This document shows positions 33,858 to 42,441 of a stretch of DNA of 64,000 nt, in pieces. How positions within the stretch are numbered: the stretch's first letter is position 1; every line of letters starts with the position of its first letter. Below the pieces are notes generated by a model, which worked only from the letters and a program-made list of their open reading frames with translations, did not search any database and had not been told where the DNA came from. Source of the stretch: Eubacteriales bacterium (lineage in GTDB: Bacteria; Bacillota; Clostridia; Lachnospirales; Lachnospiraceae); NCBI GenBank assembly GCA_030524545.1, contig JAUNGM010000014.1, forward strand, positions 1-64,000, given 5' to 3'. Both the position numbers and the translations under genes were made by a program.

Positions 33858-35090
33858 ATGAAGTATGTGGTTTTAGGCTCCTCGGCAGCAGGTGTCAACG
33901 GAGTAAGAGAATTACGGAAGATTGATAATGAGAGTGAAATTGTCCTGATTTCCAAAGATAAAGCCATTTATTCCCGCTGTATCCTTCACCAGTATTTAAG
34001 CGGCGAGCGGAATATGGAGCAGCTTTGCTTTGCGGAGCATGATTTTGCGGAGCTTTACCGGGTGAACTGGATGAAGGGAAGAAGCTGTGTGGGGTTAAAG
34101 CCGCAGGAAAAGCTGGTGATTTTGGAAGACGGAGAGACCGTGAGCTATGATAAGCTTCTGATCGCTACAGGCTCCCATACCTTTGTGCCTCCGGTAAAAA
34201 ATCTCAAGGAAGCTAAAAATGTGGTAGGCTTCCGCAATATCGAAGATATGGAGGTTCTGAAGGAAGTGGCCCGGAAGGCCCGGAACATCATTGTCATGGG
34301 TGCCGGCCTGGTAGGTATGGACTGTGCTGTGGGCTTTCTGGAGCTTGGAGTGAAGGTGACCATGGTGGAAATGGCCGGGTGGCTTCTTTCCAGGCAGTTG
34401 GATGAAAGAGCTGCAAAAACCTATCAGGAAGCTTTTGAGAAGCATGGTATCCGACAGTATTACGGCGTGGGAATCGCAGAAGTGGTGCTGGATGAAGAAC
34501 AGAACATCCGGGAAGCAGTGCTTACGGACGGAACAAGGCTGCCATGTGACTATGTGGTAGTGACGGCAGGCGTCCGCTCCAACGTGGAATTTCTGGAAGG
34601 AACGGGAATTGAGACAAGCCGTTTCGGATTGATTTATGACGAAACCGGAAAAACCAGTGATGATAATATCTACGGAGCCGGGGACGTGTCCGGGACAAGC
34701 CCTATCTGGCCTGTTGCCGTGAAGGAAGGCATTGTTGCCGCAGGCAATATGGCAGGCGTGCCGAGAAAGATGACGGACTTTTTTGCCAGCAAATCCACCA
34801 TGAATTTCCTGGGGATCCCAAGCATGTCTCTGGGGGATGTAAACTGTGAAGATACTGATATTACGGCAGAGGTGAAGGAAACGAAGGACTCCTACAAGAA
34901 AATCCTGCATAAGGATGGAAAGATCGTGGGCGCTGTCCTTCAGGGAGACCTGGCTTACGGCGGCATCCTTCAGCAGATGATCGCCCGGAAGATTGATGTA
35001 AGAAAGGTGAAGAAGCCAATCTTTGACATTGATTATTCTGATTTCTTCCACATAAAAGAGAACTTTGAGTTCTATTTTGAAGAGGCATAA
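33858..35090 (+). CDS. narC: FAD-dependent NAD(P)H oxidoreductase (NarC-like)
   Basis: This is a 410-residue pyridine nucleotide-disulfide oxidoreductase-fold protein of the NirB N-terminal/rubredoxin reductase type. It shows FAD binding VVLGSSAAGVNGV, a second Rossmann motif IIVMGAGLVGMDCAVGF and the FAD motif NIYGAGDVSG. It probably oxidises NADH and reduces the ferredoxin-like subunit. It begins four bases after narB. A hairpin follows its stop (see 35091-35121). Confidence 0.9.
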   Translation: MKYVVLGSSAAGVNGVRELRKIDNESEIVLISKDKAIYSRCILHQYLSGERNMEQLCFAEHDFAELYRVNWMKGRSCVGLKPQEKLVILEDGETVSYDKLLIATGSHTFVPPVKNLKEAKNVVGFRNIEDMEVLKEVARKARNIIVMGAGLVGMDCAVGFLELGVKVTMVEMAGWLLSRQLDERAAKTYQEAFEKHGIRQYYGVGIAEVVLDEEQNIREAVLTDGTRLPCDYVVVTAGVRSNVEFLEGTGIETSRFGLIYDETGKTSDDNIYGAGDVSGTSPIWPVAVKEGIVAAGNMAGVPRKMTDFFASKSTMNFLGIPSMSLGDVNCEDTDITAEVKETKDSYKKILHKDGKIVGAVLQGDLAYGGILQQMIARKIDVRKVKKPIFDIDYSDFFHIKENFEFYFEEA

Positions 35091-35121
35091 CTGTCCGGCC
35101 GGCTGTGAGAATACCGGACAG
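35091..35121 (+). other. Intercistronic hairpin after narC
   Basis: CTGTCCGG (35091-35098) pairs with CCGGACAG (35114-35121) directly behind the narC stop. It has no T-tract, so it more likely protects or processes the mRNA than ends it. Confidence 0.6.
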
Positions 35122-35156
35122 ATCAGAAGAAACATAGAAACATAAGGAGAGAGCAT

Positions 35157-36089
35157 ATGGATCGTTTAGAGAGAATGCCCGTACCTGTGCTGCCTACCTT
35201 TGTAGGCGCGTTGACTTTGAGTAATGTGTACAGCGGAATGGGATATACCTGGGTCCGCCATCTGACCATGTGGGCAGCAACGGTGGTTATCCTGCTGTAC
35301 GTGATCAAGATCGTGAGATTTCTCGGAACCTGTAAAAAAGAATACGAGACCGTGGTTCCCTGCAGCCTTTATGCAGGCTTTACCATGGTGCTGATGATCC
35401 TGGGAAGTTATTATTTTGACTATGTGCCTGCTCTCAGCAAAGGAATCTGGATGGCGGCCCTTGCTGTCCATGCAGTGCATATTCTGATCTTTACTTACCG
35501 GAATGTGATCAGAAAAAGAGACATCAATACCTTTGTCCCGAGCTGGTATGTTACTTACAATGGAATCATGGTGAGCTGTGTTGTGGGCGGCGCCATGAAT
35601 GCAGGGCCGGTTTTAAAAATCGTGCTGTACTATGGAATCATTGTTTATTTTGTCATCCTGCCGTTTATGCTGCGCAGGCTGCTGACTGTGGAAGTGAAGC
35701 CTGCCGTATATCATACGATGGCTGTGCTTCTGGCACCCTGCAGCCTGTGTGTGGTAAGCTATCTGAATGTGGAGAAAAATCCAAATCAGATTCTGCTGTT
35801 TATCCTGTATGCCTGTGTACTGGCATCCCTGGCGTTTATCATCATCAAGCTGCCGAAGTTTTTTTCCTTCCCCTTTGCACCGGGGTTTGCGGGAATGACC
35901 TTCCCCATGTGTATCGGAATTGTGGCAACGAACAAGATGACCGCATATCTTACCGGAACAGGCAGGGAGTCCTGGGCAGCTCTGACAGGACAGCTTTCGG
36001 GTATCCAGATTTACCTTACCAGCATGATCGTGGGATATGTGCTTCTGCAATTCCTGATCATGGCATTGCGTGTGGAACCGAAAAAGTAG
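35157..36089 (+). CDS. TDT (TehA/SLAC1) family anion channel or exporter
   Basis: This is a 310-residue membrane protein with about ten helices. The conserved late motif FSFPFAPGFAGMTFPM matches the TehA/Mae1/Ssu1 family. Bacterial TehA is structurally homologous to plant SLAC1, a chloride and nitrate channel, and yeast Ssu1 exports sulfite. Placed between sulfite/nitrate reduction and molybdenum cofactor genes, movement of nitrate, nitrite or sulfite is the sensible inference. AAGGAGAGAG precedes the ATG. A terminator follows. Confidence 0.85.
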   Translation: MDRLERMPVPVLPTFVGALTLSNVYSGMGYTWVRHLTMWAATVVILLYVIKIVRFLGTCKKEYETVVPCSLYAGFTMVLMILGSYYFDYVPALSKGIWMAALAVHAVHILIFTYRNVIRKRDINTFVPSWYVTYNGIMVSCVVGGAMNAGPVLKIVLYYGIIVYFVILPFMLRRLLTVEVKPAVYHTMAVLLAPCSLCVVSYLNVEKNPNQILLFILYACVLASLAFIIIKLPKFFSFPFAPGFAGMTFPMCIGIVATNKMTAYLTGTGRESWAALTGQLSGIQIYLTSMIVGYVLLQFLIMALRVEPKK

Positions 36090-36094
36090 GGCCC

Positions 36095-36133
36095 AAAGCA
36101 GCAGGAGGATTTTGTGTCCTTCTGCTGCTTTTT
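36095..36133 (+). terminator. Terminator between the TDT gene and mobA
   Basis: AAAGCAGCAG (36095-36104) pairs with CTGCTGCTTT (36122-36131), with further pairing towards the loop, and runs into five T. The Moco genes downstream would be expressed by partial read-through or a promoter I could not see. Confidence 0.85.
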
Positions 36134-36169
36134 AACACCGGTAAAAACGGAGGACAGAAGGAGAAACAG

Positions 36170-36805
36170 ATGGAACTTGACGGACTGATCCTGGCGGGAG
36201 GAAGAAGTGCCAGAATGGGAGGAAATCATAAGGGAGAGCTGATATACCGGAAGCATACCTTTGTGGAACGGATTCTGAAGGAGTTTGAGAAAGAAGCAGA
36301 CAATATCTGGCTGTCATATGGCACGGAGAAAAAACGGGAATATCCCGGATGCAGGATTGTGATGGATATCTGTCCGGACTGCGGGCCGATCGGAGGACTT
36401 CATGCGGGGCTTTGCGCATGCAGGAGCGATGGCCTGATGGCGGCCGCGTGTGATATGCCGCTGCTGGAAATAGAACTGTTCCGTTATCTGCACAGGCAAA
36501 TGGAGCAGAAGCAGAGGGAAACAGGCACCTTCTTTCAGGGGGCTGTCCCTGTGACAAATGGGAGGATGCATCCCCTGGCAGCGATTTACAGAAAGGATAT
36601 GAAAGAGATCCTTGAGGAACAGATAAGGAAAGAAAACTACAGGATGACAGATGCCCTGAAGCGGGCGGATATTTTGTATGCGGATGTAACGGACCAGAAA
36701 GAGTTTGAGCGAATGCTTCGAAATGTCAATACGGCTTCGGAGTATGAAGCACTGGTCTGGGCGGAAGAAAAGAGAGAGGAGCAGAGAGCCGGATGGAAGC
36801 GTTGA
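36170..36805 (+). CDS. mobA: Molybdenum cofactor guanylyltransferase MobA
   Basis: MobA adds GMP to molybdopterin to form the bis-MGD cofactor that NarA-type enzymes need. The 211-residue protein has the nucleotidyltransferase motif LILAGGRSARMGGNHKGEL and DICPDCGPIGGLHAGL. ATG 36170 is used, with GAAGGAG upstream; a longer frame to 35747 overlaps the TDT gene in another frame and is not real. It overlaps moeA by 13 bases. Confidence 0.93.
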   Translation: MELDGLILAGGRSARMGGNHKGELIYRKHTFVERILKEFEKEADNIWLSYGTEKKREYPGCRIVMDICPDCGPIGGLHAGLCACRSDGLMAAACDMPLLEIELFRYLHRQMEQKQRETGTFFQGAVPVTNGRMHPLAAIYRKDMKEILEEQIRKENYRMTDALKRADILYADVTDQKEFERMLRNVNTASEYEALVWAEEKREEQRAGWKR

Positions 36806-37998
36806 CATTGGAGCATGCCGTGGAAATTTTGCTCGGCAAAGTAAAGAAAATAGAGGAGAAGGAGGAAATTTCCCTGTGGGATGCAGCGGGCAGGGTACTG
36901 GCCGGGGATATCACGGCGAAAAGAGACCAGCCCCCGTTTCCCCGTTCTCCTCTGGATGGTTATGCCGTGCGCAGTGAGGATATCCGGGAAGCCTCGAAGG
37001 AGCATCCGGTGTCTCTTCGTGTGACAGATGAGGTAACGGCAGGCCATGTGTCAAAGAACCGGGTAGAGCCGGGGACGGCGATCCGGATCATGACGGGGGC
37101 ACCTATTCCGGATGGCGCAGACTGTATCGTGATGCAGGAGGATACGGATTACGGTGAGGATACGGTACAAATTTACCGGAAAGCAGGCGCCTATGAGAAT
37201 TACTGCTTTGCGGGGGAAGACTATATAATTGGTACAAAGCTGCTGTCAAAGGATACGGTACTTGGTGCTGTGGAAATCGGTACTCTGGCAAGTTTGGGGA
37301 TGGAGACGGTTTCAGTGTACAGACGTCCCAGGACAGCGATCATTACTACAGGAGATGAGATCATTCTTCCCGGGGAGGAACTGACGGAAGGGAAGATTTA
37401 CGATTCCAATCTGTATACACTGGGAACCAGGCTGGCCCTTTGGGGGATGCAGGTGACGGACAGAGGAAAAGTGGAAGATGATGTATTCGCGGCAGCAGCA
37501 AGGATTCGAAAAGCAGCAGAAAACGCGGATATTATCATTACAACAGGCGGGGTATCCGTGGGGAAAAAAGATATCATGCATGATGTAACAGAGCTGCTTT
37601 CCTGTGAAAAGCTGTTCTGGCGGGTGGCGATTAAACCGGGAATGCCCACACTTTGCGCAATGTACGAAGGAAAATTGCTGATCTGTCTGTCCGGCAATCC
37701 GTATGGTGCGGCTGTGAATCTGGAGCTTCTGGTACGCCCTGTTCTGGCAGAAATGTCCGGACGGGGAGATCTCAGGCTGCAGAGAAAACAGGCAGTTTCG
37801 AGAAGCGAATTTCCCAAAAAGAGTCCTGTGCTGCGATATGTCCGTGCGTACTATGAGGACGGGATGGTCCGTAAGGCGGACGGATTAAATGATTCCGGAA
37901 TCCTGAGCAACATGTGCGGGTGCAATTGCCTGATCGAGATTCCGGCGGGGACGGAAGCGCTGAAGGAAGGGGATACGGTATGGGTGGTAATGCTGTAG
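36793..37998 (+). CDS. moeA: Molybdopterin molybdenumtransferase MoeA
   Basis: MoeA inserts molybdate into adenylylated molybdopterin. The 401-residue protein has the signatures PPFPRSPLDGYAVRSED, GTAIRIMTGAPIPDGAD, TTGDEI, YDSNLY and TTGGVSVGKKD, and closes with the MoeA C-terminal beta-barrel domain. GAGGAG precedes the ATG. It overlaps mobA at its start and mobB at its end, so the three genes are tightly coupled. Confidence 0.95.
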   Translation: MEALTLEHAVEILLGKVKKIEEKEEISLWDAAGRVLAGDITAKRDQPPFPRSPLDGYAVRSEDIREASKEHPVSLRVTDEVTAGHVSKNRVEPGTAIRIMTGAPIPDGADCIVMQEDTDYGEDTVQIYRKAGAYENYCFAGEDYIIGTKLLSKDTVLGAVEIGTLASLGMETVSVYRRPRTAIITTGDEIILPGEELTEGKIYDSNLYTLGTRLALWGMQVTDRGKVEDDVFAAAARIRKAAENADIIITTGGVSVGKKDIMHDVTELLSCEKLFWRVAIKPGMPTLCAMYEGKLLICLSGNPYGAAVNLELLVRPVLAEMSGRGDLRLQRKQAVSRSEFPKKSPVLRYVRAYYEDGMVRKADGLNDSGILSNMCGCNCLIEIPAGTEALKEGDTVWVVML

Positions 37999-38537
37999 AC
38001 AGGATGTCGAAGGTGGTCGCCGTATGCGGCGTAAAAAATTCCGGAAAGACTACGCTCCTTGAAAAGCTGGTGAGGGAGCTGTCAGGTATGGGAATCAGGG
38101 CTGCGGTCATCAAGCATGACGGACATGATTTTTCCTGCGATATTCCCGGAACGGACAGCCACAGGCTATGGAGCGCCGGGGCTTATGGAACGGCAGTGTT
38201 TTCCGAGAATAGAATCTTTGTGCACAAAGAGGAAAGAACGGAACCGGGGAAGAAGGAACCGAAGAAGCAAAAAACAGAAGAAAAGATCCGGGAGCTTCTG
38301 GGTCTTTTTCCGGAGGCGGACATCATTTTTCTGGAAGGAATGAAAGAGAGCAGTTTTCCAAAGATTGAAGTCGTTCGGAAAGCAGTTTCCAGAGAGCCGG
38401 TGTCAAACCCGGAAGGAAGATTCCTGATCGTGACTGATCTGGAACCGGGAGAGTTTCCGGAGGAAATGTTTGCAGGGGAAGAGACGGCAGGTATGGAAGA
38501 GACAGACCTGATCATTGAGAAAATCCTGCGCATTTGA
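37980..38537 (+). CDS. mobB: Molybdopterin-guanine dinucleotide biosynthesis adapter MobB
   Basis: MobB is a GTP-binding partner of MobA. The 185-residue protein has the P-loop AVCGVKNSGKTTLLEKL and a conserved VIKHDGHDF, followed by a Lys/Glu-rich insertion (RTEPGKKEPKKQKTEEK). ATG 37980 has GGAAGGGG well placed, overlapping moeA by 19 bases; ATG 38004 gives a more usual N terminus but a weak site. The early Moco genes (moaA, moaC, moaE) are not in the window. Confidence 0.9.
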   Translation: MGGNAVDRMSKVVAVCGVKNSGKTTLLEKLVRELSGMGIRAAVIKHDGHDFSCDIPGTDSHRLWSAGAYGTAVFSENRIFVHKEERTEPGKKEPKKQKTEEKIRELLGLFPEADIIFLEGMKESSFPKIEVVRKAVSREPVSNPEGRFLIVTDLEPGEFPEEMFAGEETAGMEETDLIIEKILRI

Positions 38538-38647
38538 GTAATGCTGCAGGATTTGGATCTTATGTCTGAAAACACCCGGGCAGCAGCAAAATGCATAAAA
38601 ACTTGTCCGATACTTCTACAAAACCCCGAAGTATTTTATGGAAGAAT

Positions 38648-38657
38648 GTGTTATACT
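38648..38657 (+). promoter_or_regulatory. Probable extended -10 promoter of pyk
   Basis: TGTTATACT has the TG extension that can replace a -35 box, and no good -35 lies upstream. The roughly 110-base leader contains a G-rich segment (38697-38716) whose structure I could not resolve. Confidence 0.45.
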
Positions 38658-38775
38658 AATTACAAATTGCAATTATGGAAATAACTCCGCTTATCGGGCG
38701 GCGAGGGGGCCGGACGATAGGTAACGATTCAGGATTGCAGCCGAATAAAAAGCGAAAATACAAGGAGGGCTACAA

Positions 38776-40188
38776 ATGCGCAAGACAAAAATCATCTGTA
38801 CGATCGGACCATCCAGTGACAATGAGGAGACCCTGACCCAAATGTGCCAGGCCGGCATGAATATTGCCAGACTGAATTTTTCCCATGGAACCCATGAGGA
38901 GCATCAGGTGAAGATCGACCTTGTAAAAAGAGTCCGTGAAAAACTGGATCTTCCCATTGCTATCATGCTGGATACCAAAGGCCCGGAATACCGCATTAAG
39001 ACCTTTGAAAACAAAAAGATCCGCCTGGAAGACGGCGATATCTTTACCTTTACAACGGATGACATAGTAGGAGACCAGACAAGAGTTGCCGTTACCTACA
39101 AGCATCTGATTGATGACCTGAAGGTGGGAGATACGATTCTGGTTAATAACGGACTGGTCATTTTTGAGGTTCAGAGCCTGGAAGGAAGCAATGCCGTATG
39201 TAAAGTAATTGCAGGCGGTGAATTATCCGACAGAAAGAGCATGAATTTCCCGAACCGTCTTTTGACGAATGAATATCTCAGCGAACAGGATAAGGAAGAC
39301 CTTCTTTTTGGTATTAAGAATGATGTGGATTTTGTAGCCGCATCCTTCGTATCCACCAAGCAGGACATGAAAGACATCCGCGATTTCCTGGATGCCAACG
39401 GCGGCAAAAATATTGACATCATTGCCAAGATCGAGAATCGTTCCGGTGTGGAGAATATTGATGAGATCTGCAGCATTGCTGACGGCATCATGGTAGCCCG
39501 CGGCGATCTGGGTGTGGAGATTCCGTTTGTGGAAGTACCTTCCGTTCAGAAGCTTTTGATCCGTAAATGCCGCCTGATGGGCAAGAGAGTTATCACTGCA
39601 ACGGAGATGCTGGAATCCATGATCCACAATCCGCGTCCTACCCGTGCAGAGATTTCTGACGTTGCAAATGCAGTGTATGACGGAACTTCCGCAGTCATGC
39701 TTTCCGGTGAATCCGCAGCAGGTGATTTCCCTGTGGCAGCAGTGAAGAATATGGCAGAGATCGCAGAATTTACAGAGAAGAGAATTGACTATACGGAATG
39801 GTTCCATTCCACCAAGTATGAGATTCAGAATAATCTGGATGCCATTTCCCACGGTACCTGTGCAATGGCCATTGACGTAAAGGCCAAGGGAATCGTAGTA
39901 AGCTCCTTAAGCGGAACAACCGCCCGTATGGTCAGCCGTTTCCGCTGTCCTGTGGATATTATCGGGATGACCACCTCTGAGAAGGTATGGCGTAAACTGA
40001 ATATGAGCTGGGGTGTAACACCGGTACTCAGCGAAGAATTCAATTCCCAGGATGTAATGTTCTACCATGGAACCAGATCTGCAAAAGAAATCTTCGGCCT
40101 GAACAAGGGCGACAGTATTGTGCTGACAGGCGGACAGATCAATGGCAAGACCGGAAATACCAATACCATTAAAATCGAAACAATCTAA
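38776..40188 (+). CDS. pyk: Pyruvate kinase
   Basis: This glycolytic enzyme makes ATP and pyruvate from phosphoenolpyruvate. The 470-residue protein begins MRKTKIICTIGPSSDNEETL, has the substrate motif IMLDTKGPEYRI and the signature IIAKIENRSGVENIDEI with the catalytic lysine. It lacks the C-terminal PEP-utiliser-like domain of the longer Bacillus enzyme. AAGGAGG precedes the ATG. It is monocistronic, with its own terminator. Confidence 0.97.
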   Translation: MRKTKIICTIGPSSDNEETLTQMCQAGMNIARLNFSHGTHEEHQVKIDLVKRVREKLDLPIAIMLDTKGPEYRIKTFENKKIRLEDGDIFTFTTDDIVGDQTRVAVTYKHLIDDLKVGDTILVNNGLVIFEVQSLEGSNAVCKVIAGGELSDRKSMNFPNRLLTNEYLSEQDKEDLLFGIKNDVDFVAASFVSTKQDMKDIRDFLDANGGKNIDIIAKIENRSGVENIDEICSIADGIMVARGDLGVEIPFVEVPSVQKLLIRKCRLMGKRVITATEMLESMIHNPRPTRAEISDVANAVYDGTSAVMLSGESAAGDFPVAAVKNMAEIAEFTEKRIDYTEWFHSTKYEIQNNLDAISHGTCAMAIDVKAKGIVVSSLSGTTARMVSRFRCPVDIIGMTTSEKVWRKLNMSWGVTPVLSEEFNSQDVMFYHGTRSAKEIFGLNKGDSIVLTGGQINGKTGNTNTIKIETI

Positions 40189-40214
40189 ATGGTGTAAAGC
40201 AAAAGTAAAATAAG

Positions 40215-40261
40215 AAAAGCCATCGTTCCCCTCCTTTCCGGACAGATAACGATGGCTTTTT
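40215..40261 (+). terminator. Terminator of pyk
   Basis: A 13-bp stem (AAAAGCCATCGTT, 40215-40227, with its complement at 40248-40260) ends in five T. Confidence 0.93.
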
Positions 40262-40285
40262 GATATCGTCACGGGAGGAATGGAT

Positions 40286-40975
40286 ATGAGAGAAAGTTAT
40301 TTGACAAATGCAGAAGGAAAACGGGCGGATAATTACGAACTGACCTGTGAAAAGTGGCGGAACATCTTTCTGGAAATGGATCAGGAAAAACTGGCAGAGC
40401 GCTTTGGACTGGAAAGTGACGGAGAAGCATTGTATATTACATATTATGCGCAGAAATACCGCATAGACCGCCGAAACGGAATGATCACCCTGGCGGACTA
40501 TCCGGAACAGAAACTGGCCTTTAATACACTGATGTCTATTTATAATCTTTTCTATTATGCAAAGCCGGGAGCAGCGGTGAAAGGAGAATTTGTACCCTTC
40601 CGCCAGGTGAAGCGGGCGGCACCCTTTGATCCGGCATTCCAGCGGACCGTACTGAAGCCCCTGGCAAAAACTTTTGAAGGGCGGATGGAACTGCTGGAAA
40701 AGGCCTGCACAGCTCTTCACGGATCACCTGTCCGGCAGGGAGATGTGGGATATGTGATCAAAGCCTTTGACTGCATGCCCCTTACTATGATCTTCTGGGA
40801 CGGGGATGAGGAATTTGAGGCACAGGCAAACATTCTCTTTGATGCGGATATCACGGATTTTATCCATGAGGAAAGTGTGGTATGCGTTGCCTCTGACCTT
40901 GTGCGCCGCCTGTCTGAGGAAGCCGGGGTGAAGGAAGCGGGGCAGCTTATGGGAAATGATATCAGGCGGAAATAA
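40286..40975 (+). CDS. DUF3786-family protein
   Basis: This is a 229-residue soluble protein. It resembles, from memory, the DUF3786 family of clostridia and methanogens, with features such as YEKWRNIFLEMD-like N-terminal helices, a PLTMIFWDGDEEFEAQANILFD stretch split by family-typical acidic residues, and a final FIHEESVVCVASDL. The function is unknown; some relatives lie near metal or corrinoid genes. ATG 40286 has better spacing from GGGAGG than ATG 40280. Confidence 0.7.
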   Translation: MRESYLTNAEGKRADNYELTCEKWRNIFLEMDQEKLAERFGLESDGEALYITYYAQKYRIDRRNGMITLADYPEQKLAFNTLMSIYNLFYYAKPGAAVKGEFVPFRQVKRAAPFDPAFQRTVLKPLAKTFEGRMELLEKACTALHGSPVRQGDVGYVIKAFDCMPLTMIFWDGDEEFEAQANILFDADITDFIHEESVVCVASDLVRRLSEEAGVKEAGQLMGNDIRRK

Positions 40976-40977
40976 AT

Positions 40978-41025
40978 ATCCGGAAACTGCTGTACATCAG
41001 AATCCGGAAACTGCTGTTCCTCAGA
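40978..41025 (+). repeat. Two 24-bp direct repeats upstream of a LacI-gene promoter
   Basis: The copies at 40978-41001 and 41002-41025 both begin ATCCGGAAACTGCTGT and differ at two positions. They end four bases before the TTGACA of the following promoter. Confidence 0.9.
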
Positions 41026-41029
41026 AGCA

Positions 41030-41058
41030 TTGACAAAAAGTGAAAAACGCAATAAAAT
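41030..41058 (+). promoter_or_regulatory. Promoter of the first LacI-family gene
   Basis: TTGACA (41030-41035) and TAAAAT (41053-41058) have 17-base spacing. Downstream lies TTAACTTAA (near 41075-41083), the same type of AT-rich half-site as in the other mannan-locus promoters. Confidence 0.75.
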
Positions 41059-41128
41059 AAAAATTAATTAGTTTTTAACTTAAATAATGAAGAAAGAAAA
41101 ATAAATGGAAGAAACGAGAGGGGCAGAT

Positions 41129-42157
41129 ATGGCGAAGGCAGTAACGCTTGCGGATATAGGGAAACGGCTGAATGTAAGTGCGGTGACGGTTTCCAAGGCG
41201 CTTTCCGGGCAGAAGGGCGTCAGCGCGGAAATGCGCAGCAGAATCATTGAGATTGCGGAAGAGATGGGCTATACGAAAAGCGCCACGGAAGAAAAGAAGA
41301 GCTATACCATCGGTGTGATCGTGGCAGAGCGTTATCTTGGAGATGGGCAGTCCTTTTACTGGCAGTTATATCAGGAAATCTCTCAGAGGGCGATTGCTGT
41401 CAACTGTTTTACGATTTTTGAAGTAATCGAACATCGGATGGAAAAAGAGGGAGGCCTGCCGAAAATTATTACGGAAAAGAAGGTAGATGGTCTGATCGTA
41501 ATGGGCGCCTTTAAGTCAGGGTATGCCAATTATCTGGCCTGTGCTGTTAAAATTCCATTTCTGTACCTGGATACTCCGGGCACTTTGGACACCTGCGATT
41601 CTGTTGTTTCCAATAACCTGATGGGAGGGTATCGGATGACCAACTATCTGTTTGAAATGGGACACAGCCGCATTGGCTATGTAGGGACAAGGCTGGCCAC
41701 CACAAGCATTGATGACCGCTATCTGGGGTATGTCAAGTCCCTGATGGGGCATGGGATTCCTTTACGGGAGGATTGGATCATTGATGACCGCGACCGGGAA
41801 ACAGGCGCTGTAGATGCGGAAATAAATTTCCGGCTTCCGAAGGAGATGCCGACGGCGTTTTTTTGCAACTGTGATACTTCTGCCTGCATTTTGATCCGAA
41901 AGCTGAAGGATGCGGGATATTCCGTTCCGGGAGATGTTTCTGTGGTGGGATTTGATAATTTTGTGACAGAGCGGTTTCAGGATGTTGGCCTTACCACTTA
42001 TGAGATCAATACAAAAGAAATGGCAAGACGTGCAGTACACATATTGACTCATAAGCTGAACAATTCCAATTACTCCACCGGGATGTTTATGCTTCCGGGA
42101 AGGTTTATTGAGCGTGACAGCGTGAGTAGGATCGGCCCGGAGGTACCGTTTATTTAA
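41129..42157 (+). CDS. LacI-family transcriptional regulator (copy 1)
   Basis: This is a 342-residue repressor-type protein. The N-terminal helix-turn-helix and hinge are typical (VTLADIGKRLNVSAVTVSKALSG). The periplasmic-binding-protein-like sensor domain contains IGVIVAERYL, FYWQLYQEIS, KKVDGLIVMG and PTAFFCNCDTSA. It is closely paralogous to the two LacI proteins at 44.7 and 45.8 kb. ATG 41129 has GAGAGGGG before it. It is separated from the alpha-galactosidase gene by a terminator and likely senses a mannan- or galactoside-derived sugar. Confidence 0.92.
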   Translation: MAKAVTLADIGKRLNVSAVTVSKALSGQKGVSAEMRSRIIEIAEEMGYTKSATEEKKSYTIGVIVAERYLGDGQSFYWQLYQEISQRAIAVNCFTIFEVIEHRMEKEGGLPKIITEKKVDGLIVMGAFKSGYANYLACAVKIPFLYLDTPGTLDTCDSVVSNNLMGGYRMTNYLFEMGHSRIGYVGTRLATTSIDDRYLGYVKSLMGHGIPLREDWIIDDRDRETGAVDAEINFRLPKEMPTAFFCNCDTSACILIRKLKDAGYSVPGDVSVVGFDNFVTERFQDVGLTTYEINTKEMARRAVHILTHKLNNSNYSTGMFMLPGRFIERDSVSRIGPEVPFI

Positions 42158-42248
42158 AGAAAATTCTAAGAAAAAAATTTAACAGGAAAATGTAAAGAAT
42201 AAAATCCGCGCAGCGTCAGATGTGCGGGGCAGTTATAGAAAGGTAATG

Positions 42249-42301
42249 AAGCGGCTATTGTGTTCTCTTTCCGGGGAGAACAGATATCCGCTTATTTTTT
42301 T
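42249..42301 (+). terminator. Terminator behind LacI copy 1
   Basis: The outer stem is AAGCGG (42249-42254) / CCGCTT (42288-42293), the inner stem GTTCTC (42262-42267) / GAGAAC, with a run of T to 42301. Confidence 0.8.
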
Positions 42302-42345
42302 ATACTATAGGATACTTCGGCTATTCTGAAAAAGTAAAAAAGAAA

Positions 42346-42379
42346 TTGACTTTTTATAAATATTAAGTTAAGATTAACT
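42346..42379 (+). promoter_or_regulatory. Promoter and operator of the alpha-galactosidase gene
   Basis: TTGACT (42346-42351) and TAAGAT (42369-42374) are 17 bases apart. The -10 region lies inside the palindrome AGTTAA-GA-TTAACT (42366-42379), a likely LacI-family operator. Confidence 0.65.
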
Positions 42380-42441
42380 AAAAATAAGCTAAAACAAAAG
42401 AAAAAAGAAGCTAAGCAAACCGGATAAGGAGGAAAATATGA

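Noticed and set aside
35747..36169. N-terminal extension of MobA by 141 residues
   Set aside because: It lies within the TDT gene in another frame and crosses a terminator.
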